Shown: positions 20,932 to 36,100 of the stretch, one piece after another
Layout: each line of letters starts with the position of its first letter
Numbering within the stretch: the first letter of the stretch is position 1
Assembly (NCBI GenBank): GCA_934045075.1
Contig: OW203721.1
Span: 18,644,714-18,708,713, forward strand
Source: Yponomeuta sedellus
Taxonomy: Eukaryota > Arthropoda > Insecta > Lepidoptera > Yponomeutidae
Reading direction: 5' to 3'
DNA length: 64,000 nt
Program-made: the position numbers and the translations under genes
Notes under the pieces: model-generated
The model's input: only the letters and a program-made list of their open reading frames with translations
Database searches by the model: none
Told to the model about the DNA's origin: nothing

Positions 20932-21168
20932 TCAGTAGAGTTCACTAAACGTCATCTGGTGGCTCTGGTGAGGGGTGTGGACCCTCATGTCTTCCATTGA
21001 AGGTTGCATGGACTCTGCCAGAAGCATCGGGCTTGGCCCGGGCACGCCGCCAGCGAGCAAAGACCCGCCGTTGGAATGCACACCATTCGGCGTCATGGGT
21101 CCATGCTGGTTGGAGTCTTGGCGCATGATGTTGCGACGCCATTTTGCACGGGCGTTTTGGAACCATAC
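20932..21168 (-). CDS. ap: Apterous exon: recognition helix and C-terminus
   Basis: Starts VWFQNARAKWRRNIMRQD (helix 3 with Gln50 and Asn51), then a Gly/Pro/Met-rich tail ending QMTFSELY and a TGA stop at 20932-20934. A possible minus-strand AATAAA lies at 20523-20528. Confidence 0.95.
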   Translation of the reverse strand, partial: VWFQNARAKWRRNIMRQDSNQHGPMTPNGVHSNGGSLLAGGVPGPSPMLLAESMQPSMEDMRVHTPHQSHQMTFSELY

Positions 21169-24100
21169 CTGTTGGACACGACTAGTTAGCAACGGTACGA
21201 AGTGTTACTGAAGTTCCTAAAGTGATATTTTTTAAGACCTTCTTACATAAGGATAAAGGCGGATTTTCATAAACCGATCATTTACACAGGAGGCAAGGAC
21301 GTGCTTTATTGTAATAATAGAGCCTATTTGTACATACGTATTTATACGTGTATTCGATGGGCGAGCGCGTTGGAGAAGCTTTATTGGTATAGTATCGCAT
21401 TGCAAGTGCAGTAATCTAAGATATATCGCAAAGCAGAAATATTAATTAATAATAAGTCACTAACATTGAGTTATTAGATATACCCAGTCCAATCCAAATA
21501 CTATCTTTTAGATAGAAGGCACATGTCATAGGTTCCTTTTCACCTATCGGCAATTCAAGATTTAATATGAAAATTTTATGTTCAGTGCATTGCCGACTAA
21601 CCCAAAGATTAACAAGTAAGAAAACTAATTGTAATAATTGTCTACGCAATGTACACAAAATGTCATGATAAACTATGATGAGACGCGGCCCTGTAAAATT
21701 ATCCCACTGGATATATGCAAGATGCGTTTGCTGCCCTTTATGCGTAGGGGTATTTTGGTCGAGGTAGCACCGTCAAATTGCACCTGCATCAATACACAAA
21801 CCTGCAGTACGCGCTTCGACAGGCCGGTCTTCTGAGCCAGCTGCTTGAGGTCTTTCGCATCAGGGTTCTGGTTAATGGCGAAGTAGGACTTCATGGTGCG
21901 CAGCTGGTGGTGCTTGAAGCTGGTGCGCATGCGCTTTGTGCGCTGCGTGTGCGACGAGACGCTGCCTGGAGACGCGACTGACGAGTCGTACGCCAGTGAC
22001 TCCATCGAAGAGGACAGGTCCCCGCGGTGCAGGATCTCTGGAAGGCGGAGGAGTGTGCGATGTTATTGGCTAAATATGGAACCCATATTGTCATATTCCT
22101 TCTATATCAGTAATATTGAAAAGAGTCATGAATCCGGAAGCCGTTAAACCCTTATTTACCAATACCTAGGTACCTCAATTGTACCTAGTATGTCAAGGTA
22201 TTTCATCTCATAATTCTACCTGGTATTATTTGCGCGATTTCAGAGTCGATACCATAGTTTGTATTAAAGTGCACCTATAACCAGGAGTTATTCTGCTCAT
22301 CAATAAAAATATGTGATCGACTCTTAAATCGCGAGAAAATACCAGGCCCTGGATTATATTAATGCATTATAGTACAATGATAATTGCACGAACATGGTGA
22401 AATCATTTCATTGCTGCCTTAAGTCTTAGCCAGAGCACGTATCAAACCTTCCATTGGTATAAAAAAACATGTCTCGTGACCCGTCCATTTATCTACCATT
22501 GTAGTTTAATGCACTAGCTGAATAAAGCCCTAATTTCGATTACTTACTTCAGCGAATACTTAAGAAACCGCTGATATTCAGAACTTGAGCGATTTCAGAG
22601 TTGGTACCTTAATAAAGTTTCTTTGTACTGATGAAGGGAATACTCCCTGAGGGCCGGTTTCAGGAATTTCACTAAGTAAATACTCCAGTAACGTTCTGTC
22701 ACGTTCTCTGCTGAGATATTCGAAGAGACAGAACTACAGTTTCACTAAGTAAATACTTAAGTAACGTACTGTCCTTGCATTGGCATTTCGCTGCAACTAC
22801 AGACGTAATGAAACATGCAACAGCCAGGTTTCACAGAACATTCATGTTCTGTGTTTCACACCCTACTGCTGCTCCTAATGACCTGAGATCTTGGGAAGAC
22901 GGAGGACGGAAGCCGGGCCGATCAGTCGCGCTAAAGCACAACTGCTTAGGGCGCGTATACACTGTACCAAATAAGTTCGGCGAATAAGTACAAAAGGTAC
23001 AAAATATTTATTTTCGTTAGCTGCTTTATTTTACAGTTCATAAAATAAATATCACAGTAAATATATGTGTTATTTTCATTTTTGTGTAGGTAGATATAAC
23101 AAAGTGTTGCCTATCTATCTATATTGTAAACTACTATTGTAAATAGAGCAAGTAATGCCGGTATTACGTGACTCCGCCCCTCCTTAGCATTAAACATAAG
23201 AACCATGAAGTTTAGCTGAACATCGTTCTAATAGAAGGAAATAATTAGTGGAATAACCCAAACCTTCTAACCTAAAGACCCGGCTGGACGATTAATTTTG
23301 GTGTGTAAAACTGTCATGGTTTGGCACATCATCATGTGCTAAATCACCCAGAGCAATTTATCACAAGGCATTATTTTTTTTCTTAAAAACAACACGTGTA
23401 ATCCACATAATCCACACGATGCTGTGTGGTGTCGGCCTAGAGAATAGCACCAACCCAAATTCTTCCTGCGGGTGTCGTGAAAGGCGACTAACTGACACAA
23501 ACCAGAGGGTGGGCAGCAGCGCCCCCTGCAATACAATTCCACCAAACTGCGATCCCCAACCTGCATGCCCAGCGTGGGGTTATGAGCATTACCCCCCAAT
23601 GATGGCACAACCTTGCACTATGCCGCTCATTAGTGGAGGGCTATGTCCAGCGGTGGACTAATATAGCCTGAAGAAGAAGAAGATTCCACATATTATATTA
23701 GGATAGTAGAATATACGTAATGTATTATTTTTGAAACTATAGCGAAAATTCTTTCTTCGTGATTCCATAGTCAGTATTATCAGAATTCAATAAATTGCGA
23801 AGGAATTTGGAGGTACTTTGTGGTTTGTTACCGTTTAAACCAATTTGCTAAATCCTCAGTTAATTCTTCATTAATCCTGTTCACCTTAAGATGATAGTAC
23901 CTTTTTTAAATAGTTATAAAATTTTAATGATCACGAATTTTGTGAAGGATTATTTTCTACCCTCAACTAAATGAGCAATGACTTAAAATTTAGGTAACCA
24001 CTGACCGTCTGATATGGTCCGGACAGTGGACACAAACGATTTCTGTCGCACAGAGACTCAAGGCGATTGAGGTCACGTGGGACTTCTTAGATTATATTTG

Positions 24101-27100
24101 TATAGGTTTCTTCATAAAATATTGCAAATCGAGAATAGACGTGATGCGCTGAGTGTGCTCTGGTCTTTAGAATTAGTTTCCCGGGATGTGGTGTCACTTC
24201 GTACCGCACAGATTGTTTCTGCCTGCTTTTTGCTAATAATCGTACAGTTCCGATTCTAAGTTATCTCAACTAGCCGAAGAGACTCCGTGAGGGAGAGACA
24301 TATTCAAACGTCGTTACAATAAATAGGGCGCAATAAGAAAATTATATTTATTGTATACCTACAAGGAATCATTTCGGGGAAAACGTCAGAAACTAGGTAA
24401 TTAAGTTTTACCTAGTAAATAATCGCTATTACACTCGTTTAATGCATAAGTATGTATGAGAATCGCTAATAATTAAGAAGTACTAAGGAAAAATATAACA
24501 TACAGTACAGTTATTTAGTACAGTTCAGTGTTAACGAAGTTACAGTACAATTGGCTACATGCAAATATTAATAATTATTAGTTTTATAACAGTTTTAATA
24601 TGCAAAGAACGAGCTTGATTGGAATGTAAATTTGTATATTTTTAACTTTTTTAACCACAACACATGAAGAGGTAATTAAAATAATAAGGATATCCCGATA
24701 AAAGTAGAAGATGTTTTCGTATTAACTTAAAAACACATTCATTTTCAAAATTGCTTTCTTTTTCATATTTTTACTACGAAAACGGAGTCGCAGCACGAAT
24801 AAACTCTGTTGTTAGACCGGACCTGACTTTTGCAGTTGATCTCGGTTCGCTTGGCGCACCAGTACTAAAGAGCGAGACTGTATGTCCCAAACACTCGTTT
24901 CGTTCCATACCGCCTTGTAGTCGTATATTGTTATACAAATAATTTTATGGAATTTTCGCGTGTTCCCAAGGTACAGAAAGTCCTCCGGTCGGTAGGTTGG
25001 TCCCTATGAATGCACACTTCATACAGAGTCTTATAAAAACATTATCAAATTCCCTGTACTCTAATAAGATCCCTCTTAAACACTCCTCAGAGGCAGTTTA
25101 TTTAATCTGAAAACGGCATTCTAAAACACTCAAAAAATCCAGTGTAAATAAACTGTGGCCAAGCAAGTCTTATCCTAGACTACAGTTTACTGAAATTGCA
25201 ACCAAGTAGTGTTTAAGCACTACTCAGATGCAGTTTAAACAATATATGGAATCGTGGTTTTATAAAAACACTGCTAAAGGTCAACTAAACACCACATTAG
25301 TACTTTCTAATGCGGAGTTTAGTTTAGTCGATTACCTAACCGGCTTAACTTTTTCTGGCTCCCTTTCAATACCTTCTAACAACGGAAAATCTACCGAAAA
25401 TGTACACATACTAGGTGTATTTGGGGAGGGCCTGTTAGACCAGTTACATGGCTGTCATAACAAATAACTGGCATGATAAATGTACCGATAATTGGTCAAG
25501 AGCTTCTAATCTTGATCGGACTGGGCGGCCGCTGGCCTGTCACGAAATTGCCCGTTGAACTTATCCACGCGTATAGGCTTTGTCTGTCTGTCTGACTTTA
25601 CCACTGCTCTAATAAATCCACGTTGTTACGAATTATAAGCTAATTTATAATTTACTAAAAACTATTTGAAAATACTGTTATTGTGAATAAAGGAGAATTT
25701 CGTTCACGTGCTGTTTCAAATTACTTTAGTGACAATATTGAGCATAAATGCCAAATACATCAGAAACAGTAGATTGCAGGTAAGGCACACTATATAAATA
25801 AATAATTGTGTGAATTTTGTTGATATAATAATGCGTCAAATAGAAAATTATGGACATTTTTCAGAATGCCTGAGTAGCTGACACTATTGTTGTCAGAATA
25901 TTGTTCTGCTAATCTTCTTGAAAATAACAAAATAAATCCATTGTTATTTTGAAGGTTTGGACTTAGCAGATTGGTTGTTAGAATAGGCTTAAAAAAACGT
26001 GAGTAACCGAGAGAAAATAAAAATGACAAATATCTAGTCTACAAGTATTACCCAAAAAATAAGCCAAAATTAATTGAATGCGGCCATTTATCATAACAAA
26101 ACTTTACCTCAGTAAATAGTTGCATCACGAACACAAAATGCAGGCAAAGCCGCGGGCAGTGCAACGTCACAAGCCGCCTTTAACTTTTTAATTTATTAAT
26201 TTCTCGCCCCAAAACACACGCCCGGGTGGCTGGCTGGTTAAAAAAATTAAATGAATGCAACGATGCAAATAACGCTAATTAAAAAGTGAAGAAGCCAAAT
26301 TGTTGAAGTTTTTGGGAGGTTAGGAGGAATCAATGACATTGGATTAACCCTGGGGAATGTTGCGTGGATATCCGCAGCTACAGCTGCTTTACAGTAAAAT
26401 TTTCATGTATTTTCAATAATTATAGTAAAACAGAAAAACTCTAAGCACGTATATTACTTGCCTACGAAACATATTGCAAAGAATCCTTTAGTTTGTAGTT
26501 TGCATTGTGGAGGTTGACCGGAAAAGGAATAAATAAATGAGCCAGAGATCACAATCACCGATTGGCCATTAGAAGACTAAATGCAGAAAAATACCCAAAA
26601 CTCCTCACTAACGAAACCACAGACAAAAACTGTAAAAAACACTTAAAACGCATAGAAAAGCTTTTTGTGCTAACCACTTTGGTCACGAACTTGACTATAA
26701 TTTTTTTTTGAGTTGTTTAATGTTATATGTAAATATTTTCAGTTTGTTTAAGCTAAGTCGGATTAAGTTATTCTGAAACTTGGGGATAGGAATTCCTCAA
26801 TAATAAGGATTCCCTGTAATGTTAGATTTAATTTTTTGGCTCTAATAAATATGATAAACTGACGAAGAAAATTTATAAAATAAAATCCGATTTCTGTACT
26901 CTATAAGGCACAAAAAACGCAGAAATAATTATGAGGAATATGACCTATAAATTTAAAATTCGGTGTTGTAGGAGTATATCTTGGAGTCGGTGCCCAAAAT
27001 GTACCAAATTAAAGTCGGTTAATAAATATGGTAAACTGACTGATAGTATAAATATTATCCAAACAGAAGAGGCACTATCGAACAATACCCGAAGCCGGCG

Positions 27101-30100
27101 TCAGTAAATTGCCAAAAGCATGGCAAGTGGCGAATCCTAATCTCTGCGTAATCCGCCTAGTTTTACCCGCCAAAACGAGATGCATCAGAGATGAGGAACC
27201 CGTTCGTTCACCGTTCGGTGAAACGCAATGTATCATCATTAAACTGGGATTTGAATCCCTTGGCTAGATCTTAAAAGCTTGTGTTTCCATACATCACGAA
27301 GATACTTAAGATGTGAAATATATTTGATTTTAATATAAGTCCCTACTTTCTTCGTAAATTTAAGGTATTTCTCCGGTAGAGTGATCTCCGGGCTATGTCC
27401 AGCAGTGGACTACATAATATAGCCTGAAGAAGAAATGAAGAAGAGTAATCTCCTATCCTGTTTTTACTTGTCCATTTCTTTTTTTGAGTTAATAAATTAA
27501 ATTCATAGTATTTACCCTGAAACTGACATAGTTTAATGTGAGTATTGGGTTGTTTAGACATGGAACACACATAATCCAAGTCTACGAGTTAAGTGGGCGA
27601 ACTTGGGCAACCAAGTAGCGGTCTTCTTTATCTGTTTTGGGGCAGCCATATTGATTTATAGGCACCTCTATAAAAATGTGACTCCAGAATTTTATAAGCA
27701 CGCGGTTAATGTTTTTCTTTATAGACAGTGAATTAACATGTACGTTTTATTCGGCGATAGGTAGTGTTATTTGACTCTTGCGTCAACTAATAATAATGAT
27801 ATTGAGACGGTGTAGAAAAAGTGTTGTAAAACTTCTGAGTTGTAAAGCCTTAAATATTAACGACTGCCAATAAAACAGATAGGTACGCGGGATCGAAAAC
27901 AAGTTTTATGGGCGTGATAGATAGATAGGCGCCATGTTCGTAAATAATTAAGACTAAGTTTTCTCCCGCGTCCGTTCTAGATAGAACCTTCAAAAACTGG
28001 TAGGCACTGACTGGCGGTCAAACGTCCTTAGCATAGATAGGTCAGCTTTTCTGGCTAGGCGTATTAACATATTCTTTATAAATACGAGCATAATACGATA
28101 CTTATGTCAATGCACTGCTGTGAATGGCGTCGTCTTGCTTTCTTTAGTGCGATCAAGTGGAAGACAATGTCAAATTATGGATTCCTGAACGCATAGACTA
28201 TAATCATAAAGTATTTTTAAAGTGGATAAACGACCTTTGAACTTAAAAAACTGGGTTGATATCCATCACGTGATACTACTAAGAACAAATAAAAGTAAAA
28301 TTACGAGACAGTTTATCAAACCACCTGTCAAAAACTTAGAAACACAAAAATAATTAACGGAGCACGCTCGGATGCGCCAACCTAATTGTTTGGCCCCACC
28401 GACATCTGATATAATAAATTAATATAAATATAGAACTCATAGCCCAAAGGCTACATGTTGTATTTACGAATGTCCTTCCGTGGTCGTAAATTGTGTACAC
28501 TCAAGGTGAAAAGTTCTTTGGAATTCATGACCACACGCGAATGATATTCCGTAGCGTAGAAATCGAAAATATATTTAGAAAAAAATAAAAAGAAAGATAG
28601 AAAAATATATTTATTTCACGATACAATACTCAAGAAAATAAAATTGAAAACACAGTGTGATCTGAGATGAGGTAATGTAAAAGTATACCTAAGCCGAATA
28701 TGGACAATAGTAATAATAAAATATCGGATAGTTATTTACGTATTGTATCTCAGTACGTGTAGGTATAATGTTGCAGCAGAAAGATCAGGTGCAACCTTGC
28801 AACGCTGATTATCAGTCGGGTCTACGGGGCTAGCAATGTACGTGTATCATTTAATTACCCTTGTGGTCAGTAAAATAGACCCGCGGAAATAAAATGGTGA
28901 TCTGCGGATGAACTGTTTATTCAACTGATTCATAATGTGTGCACTGTTAGTACCCACATCTTACCTAGAACCTAACACAAACAAGAAAACGAGGTGCTGA
29001 GATAAAACTTCGTTACCACGTTTACATTGGCGTCTTTGGGGTTATTTTCTAGGCAAGCCCCGGCTCTAAATAGCGAAGGCCTGTGACACTGAATTCCTAT
29101 GCATATATACCTAATATACCGAGTAGAAAATAGACTATTCAGGCGTACGCATTTACGTAAATCGTTACTGCTTTATCAACGATATTTACTACATGCACAA
29201 TATAAGACTTAAATACTTATACCTTTTTAAGACGAATTGTTACCACGCAGTAAAGTTGAAATGCCTATGTAATTTCATTTAACAGAGTCCCAAGAACCAA
29301 CTTTATCGACCTGATATCATTTCTATTAAAGGTCAATACTTTATTAGTTACCATGTCCAAACTCGATTATACAACGGAGAATTACATAACTAATCTATGA
29401 AACAATTTGATTCATAGATAAAACCCGTGAAATAACTTCGCGCGCGACTGTACATTTTATTAATGAATGAGTTGGTTGACGCGAGGGTCTAAACATTAAA
29501 TAAAATCCCGCCTTTTTAGCCAGCTAATTAGTAAAATTATTATCTTCACTCCACCATCAAGTAGCAACCGAGTGAGTACGACTTTCATTTGTTATAATTT
29601 TTTATCCGATTATGCATGGCTAAGTGAAGCTTCTTGTACATTATGTACTAATTAAAAGCCAGCTAATCTGTTTGTACTACTACTGGCTGTCACTATTGAT
29701 TGGTGATAAGCCGATCTCACAACACAGCAGTATTCATTTCCGATATTGTATTCAGAGCAGTCGCATGATTAATTTCGCTTGTTTTTCACGATTAACACTG
29801 CGTGAATTTTTAATACAATGTTGCGAGATAAATAAAAAAAAAACTTAAAACACATTTCAAAGTAATTTTCAATTTTACGCGGTACTTCAGTAGTTTAGAT
29901 AAAACGTATCCTTCCAAATTTGAAATTTAGATAAAACTTATCCTAAGCACTTTTGTATTTAAAATCCAAAAATCCTAACCGTTATTTAAATAATGATTTA
30001 GCAGTTTTGTGAATGTTTTTAATTCACACTGCATGAGAATTTGCGAACGACATTCACTGTTACTGGTAAAAATCAGTAGAACAAACCACTTATTTAATAC

Positions 30101-33100
30101 CAGTGGGTTTAGCAGATTATTAAAATGTGGATGGTTTTTTTACGGCTCGAGAAGGCTCCAAAAAAAGGGAAATAAAAAATACGAAAAAACCCGGCTCCTG
30201 AACATAACGATTATGCACAATCACAGAACATAAAATGTTTTGTAGGTACAATAATATGTATTGAATTTGGGTCCGACGTTAGTTTTGTGCATTGGGAATT
30301 TTTATTCAGTTTTTTTATAATGTTTTTTTATACTGCAGTTTTATTTCAAAACTTTTCTCTTTGCAGTGACTAAAGCCATTTTGACTATTAAGAGAACTTT
30401 TTCAAACAAAACGGAGAATAAATCTTGTGATTGTGGAGTTTTCATCTTTTCTCATATTCGTGTTCATTTCACAGTAAGACGTATAGGTATGCGTAAGATT
30501 TCAACTGCACAAATGACAAATCGAATGAGATTTGTCAAAATCAGACGAGTATTTAGTAAAGAATCTTGGGAACGTAACTTCGAACATACATATAGGTACG
30601 AGTCAAACACAATACCTTTTTATGGATTCAGGCACAGTCGGTTAAAGAGAATCCGCTATTTGACTCTCTTTTCAAGTAAAGTCTTAAATGGTAAATATCG
30701 CTTCCATTAGATCAAAACATATTTTAGTATATTTTTTGAGGACCTAAACAACAAAAAAATACATTTTAAAACTTTGCTTTGCTAAACAGCCATAAACGCG
30801 GTCAGCCATTTTTGTCTATGGTTTGAAGACCTGAAGACTTGTTAACAAAGTTTGACATTCAACATCTGTGAGTGATTTGTGAGCATAGTGAAATAACAAC
30901 AACGTAACCATGATTTCATCGAGTTCACATGCAAAATATAGCAATAATAATTATCATTATTGCATTGTTCGAGAATGCAAAAACATGTCAAAAAAGACCC
31001 CCGGAAAGTTGTGAATTCGTGTACCCAGTGAAATAAACATACGAAAAAATTGGCTCAAACTTGCCAAAAGAGACCGCGATACTTTATCGGCTGAAACTCG
31101 GGTGTATTTATGTGAAGATCACTTTGATGTAAGTCCTATAATAATCAATGTCCTACTGGCTCTGACTGGCAAATGTTTGTTTACATACCAAAGATGCTTT
31201 CAATATGGCGGATAGCGTTTTCACCGTTCCGAATTAAAGGCGGAAAATATTTTTTTAATTAGCAAATGTTGCAGCCATCCTACATATTTACTTAGCAAAA
31301 TCAGTATATTTCAGTTTCTTACATTAAATACTACAGGAAATATTCATTTATTGCGTCAAATTTTATACGAGTCAAGTAGCGGATTCAATGTTTGTTTCGC
31401 ACACATCATTGAGTTTCATCCCCTTCATGTGTTTCAACTTTGTGCCCCCTCGTATCAACGGGTTGGCATCTGTTTTGTGTACTTGATGAGTCAATAAGTC
31501 TAGAGCTGGCTACTCGATGCCGACCAAGTTCGATAAGGCACGACCGCTCCCGCCGAGTTCATTATAATCGTCACGCGCGACCCGGTCTTTCCTATACCTA
31601 CCTACATTTAAACTATGGTATTTTCCCTGAAGAGATAAGCTTACTGATAGTTGATTTCTGGCTCTTAAGATACAGGTCCCCAGCTAGTTGAAGAATCAGG
31701 GTGGGCACCGAGATATTGTAAACTTTAATTTCTTACTTAAGATAAACGTTATATATATTTTTATATAGTTTAAGACATCCGTCCCACTGAAGGGCACTGG
31801 CCTTCTCTCAGAGAGAGAGTATAGGCTTAATTAAAACGAGCAACCGTCCCGGATTGGCGATTTCAAGCCCTGAGGTATTTGAACACCTCAAACACTCAGC
31901 TGGTTTCCTTACGCTATTTTCCTTACAGTCAACGCGTGGTATTGCTACTATAAATTCACAAATATACGTAATACGTACAATATACGTACGTATAAGTACC
32001 TTATACGTACTTTAGAAGTCAAAATCATATAAACACATGCGCCGAGGTTCAAAAGTACGACTTGTCAAATGTGAGCCGTACATAACTTAGAAAACATAGC
32101 CATTCGTGCCGCGTACCAATGTCAAAACTCGGCTATGGCAATCTCAAAAGTCACTGGGAATCGAACCTGGGTCTCTCAGCTCTGTATGCAACGACAATGA
32201 ACGTTAATGAAGCGAAGGCCATCTGTCAGGATCGTGGCAAGTAGCAATTCATCCCTGGTCTCTGCCTACCCCTCTGGGATACAGGCGTGAGGATGTGTTA
32301 TGTAATGTAGATCGAAGTGGAATTCACCGCAAAGTTACAATGTTTTACCGACACGACACGAGCGATGATAGCGATACCCGAATTATTCTTATAGACTTTC
32401 GATGTTATTTTTAAAAATACGTTTTCTTAAAACACTCCTCAGAGGCAGTTTAAATATGGTGTAGCAAAGAGAAAGTCCTTATGACACATTATTTAAGCTG
32501 CCTGTAAGGACTGTTTTAGAGGACTTCGTACGAATAGATTAGAAAAAATCCATAAAAACCTTACCCTGCCAATTACAAACACACCAAAAAGTATCAGCCA
32601 AATCAGTCGTTCTTAAGTAGCTCCGTCATACATTGAGACAATTTATTTTTCTTTTCATAGTTTACACGTCCATCCATTTTTTTTAATTTTTAGGGGTCAA
32701 TGTGAAAACCCTGAAATGGAATTTAAGTAAGAAATCTTTGTTTACGTTCGGTTATTTTCGTTTCGTTCGATCAATGTCGTTATCAAAGAATTGAACCAAT
32801 TTAATTTTTACTATATGAAAATCCAAGAAAATATTTGATATTTTACCACATTGTAATAACAAGTGATTTAATAAACGATTTCATTTATCCCTCAAGCTCG
32901 CCCTCTCTTTTTAACAAAGTAATAAGATTATTATATTAAATATTCATTTGAAAAATCGATTGCTTCGGAGTAACACAAAGCTTTCATACTTTTACCCCAA
33001 ACAAAAAGTCGTAATTATAGCTTGTGCTGTTCTCCGGTGAACACAGAAATAATTTTTCATAGGAGCATGAAAGCTGATAGCTCGTTAAAAAGCAGCCGTT

Positions 33101-36100
33101 GTAAACAAACTGCCAATCGCGGCATGAAAACTGATACCTCGATAAAAAGCGGCCGGTGTAAACAAACTGTAAACACACTCGACGCTGACAAATTACTCTG
33201 GTGCGAGTGTCGCGGTCCATTCAAGCCTCACCGCGAGCAACCGGGTCGAGGACTTGCGAATCGCGCCCAACCTGGATTTCACCTCGATGGGTTCCGTCCG
33301 CGCATTTCGACGCTATAAAGAATAATCCGACCGACCGACCCCAAGCGACAGCCTAGCGGACGGCCGCACAGTCCTCTCCCTCCCACGCACTCCCCGGCCC
33401 GGTCCCTGACAGAGACGACCCTCTCTCCACCAGCACCACGTCTATTCATTAGTCGCGATGACGCTCCGGGCCGGGATGAATTGACAGGGACGTCCGGGGG
33501 GAAAGGCTGTCGACTCCCGTCCTCCGTAAAGATTTCCCTTCTGAGGCTCCTGCGAAATTTTAGCCGACCGAGATATTCGAAATGGGAATAATATTGTTGC
33601 GGCGAGCCTACACGAACTTGCGGGTACTTTGCACAATGCCGCATCGCAAACTTCGCCTGCGAGAGTATCGATTCATTTCCAACAGTTTGCTAGTTCGCAG
33701 GAGCTAGCTCAGTATTTAGTTGGCAAACTTGTTGTTTGAAATAAAACCTCAGAGGCAAGTTTGAATTTCAATAAAAAAGTCTCTCGCAATGCTAACGGAG
33801 GAATAAGAGGATTTTAACGAAACATTTTATACAGTTAAGATTTTTATTTTTGTGTCGGAAGATTCTTTTAACTTCGTTGAGTGAAATTTTAATCACTGTT
33901 CTGATTGATAATTAATTTAGGAAAGGACTTTTAGGGAGATATATTTACTTTTTATTTAATATGAACTGTACTGACATGGAAATAAGATATAAACTCACCC
34001 AGTGCTGTGCTAGCCATCCTCATAGTCTGCACTTGCATATCTTCTGGAGAGCCCTGAGCCAGCTTCCGTTTTCGGGGTCGCCCCTTCTGTCCGGGACTGG
34101 GGTAGAAGTGGGATGGAGACTCCCTCTCGCTGTGCATCTCCTGACATCTGTCAAAATTCAGGTTTCATGACTATTGCTGAACAACATAGAGAGGAGGCAA
34201 AACTGCCACTTATCCTTACGAAAATAGGTATATAAAAGTTTTTTTCGGTCAATAGGTTTCTAGTAGATAACCTAACTTCAGTTGGTTCCAAAGACATTTG
34301 TAAAGATTAATCTTGAAAAAGAAAAATTGCTACTAGTACAGCAATTTTTCTTAGAAAGTGCTCCACTTCAGAGCTGAAAACATTCCTAAAAGTATTCGTA
34401 GTTCCCATTACTGCTCCATTTTAAATTAACGGGATGTTTATGGCTATACTTACCTATAGATTGTACAAATGCACAGTGACAGAACACCGTGCCTCATTTA
34501 AATTCCGCGAGTGATGTAGCTTTATATTTTGTGCCAAGCTACCTACCGTGAAGACAAAGCGATCGATAAAACTGAGTGTCGCACCTTCTACGTGATATCT
34601 CTCACTCGTTTCATTACACAATAATCGTCAAGCGGCGGTGCATGGTTGTGCGTCTTAAAGTATTTCACTGTGAACTTACCTTAAAGCGCGATATAACGCT
34701 CTCTGCGCGCAAATTCAAACAACAAATTATCATTGACTCCCTTGTCATATAATTTTAACAAAATTTATAGGTATAGATATAGGCCGTACCTATGTAAGAA
34801 AAAAATGTATTGCCAAAATTGAATTTAAGAAAAATGTTATAATTTAGAAACAACGAGATTCTACAAGCGGGCGACGCTACGTTGTATTCATATCATTCTA
34901 TCTAATTGTTTTATTCTGAGTAAAACATGGAAAATTGCAACATACAGTTACGTGACTCATTGTTGTATACACATTTTAGATAGTATGGTTCCAGTAACAA
35001 CTTTCAACCAGATTATACTATTTTTTATTTTTTACGCACTAACCCGTGCTAAGGACAAATTTAAAAACCTATTTAGAAACCTATCCGTGCCAGCGCTCTT
35101 CCAATTGAGCTCAATTGGAAGAGCGCTGGCACGGATAGCCAGAGGTTGCGGGTTCGAATCCCGGCATGGGTAAAATTTTTAGCCTCTAAATAGGTTTTTA
35201 AACTTTCTACATATTGAAAAACTCGATAAATATTCGAAAGAGAGCCAAATTCCTATTTAATTTACATCAAGTTTGCCGAGGACGTGTGTAGGCTGCATTA
35301 TTTTTTTTACCTTTCTCGCCAATATATTCCACGAATGCAAGTAAATCAGTTTTTTAAGTCCTGAGCAGAAAAGGAACACTAGCCACCAAAAAATATATCT
35401 TTTATTTTCAGATCGTTTTTGCCTCAAGTATTTTTTACTCTCTCTATATCTAATAAGACCTAGACACTAGTGTAAAGAACATTGGACTTCAGTATAATAT
35501 TTAAGCCACAAATGACAGTTTTTTTTTAGCATCAATGTTACTTATGTAGCCATAGATTTTTAGCTTTTTGGGACTAATAACTCACTATCAATGTGATTGA
35601 AAGAATTGAAAAACACTTTACGCAAAAACCAAAAACGGTACCATTCGTGATTTTTATCCATTGGTGACGATAGTACACCCCGTAGGTAAATGGTTCAGAT
35701 AGAATCGAACATACTCCCAAAGCACAGGATAGGTTAACCTGTCGATATAACCGACCTCGTCCTCGCAATTTCATCGATTGTTGCATCGCAGTGGGTCCAG
35801 TAATAGAAGTTACTGGCTCGCAAACCAAACATAATCTCACTATAAGTCTCTCGCCTTGAACGGTAGCCTATTAGTGCGACCATCAAACAGCATCACAACG
35901 TCCGAATATACCTATCAAGTGCAAGTTTGACTCGTGCCCGTAGGGTTGCAAATAAGAATAATTTTGCAATGGGAATAAATGTTGTCCCATGCAACTCACT
36001 ATTTTGTATCGAGTTGGTTTTATTGTGTATTAATTTGCTTTGTTAAGTTAGTTTTGTGATTTAAAAATCATTACCATGCGATGTAACTGAAAATGAACAG

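Larger units (their letters stand above)
22038..33062. other. Large apterous intron, proximal part
   Basis: About 11 kb of AT-rich sequence holding the (GAA)n repeat, a MITE end (25080), the broken THAP exon, an RTE tail and a short MITE. I see no apterous exon in it. Confidence 0.55.

Noticed and set aside
30366..30710. 114-codon plus-strand open frame near the THAP exon
   Set aside because: Low-complexity basic composition, no recognisable domain and no splice link to the THAP segment.
34000..34141. Alternative acceptor (CAG before GAGATGCAC) for the apterous linker exon
   Set aside because: It breaks the frame with LIM2; the acceptor seven bases upstream keeps it.
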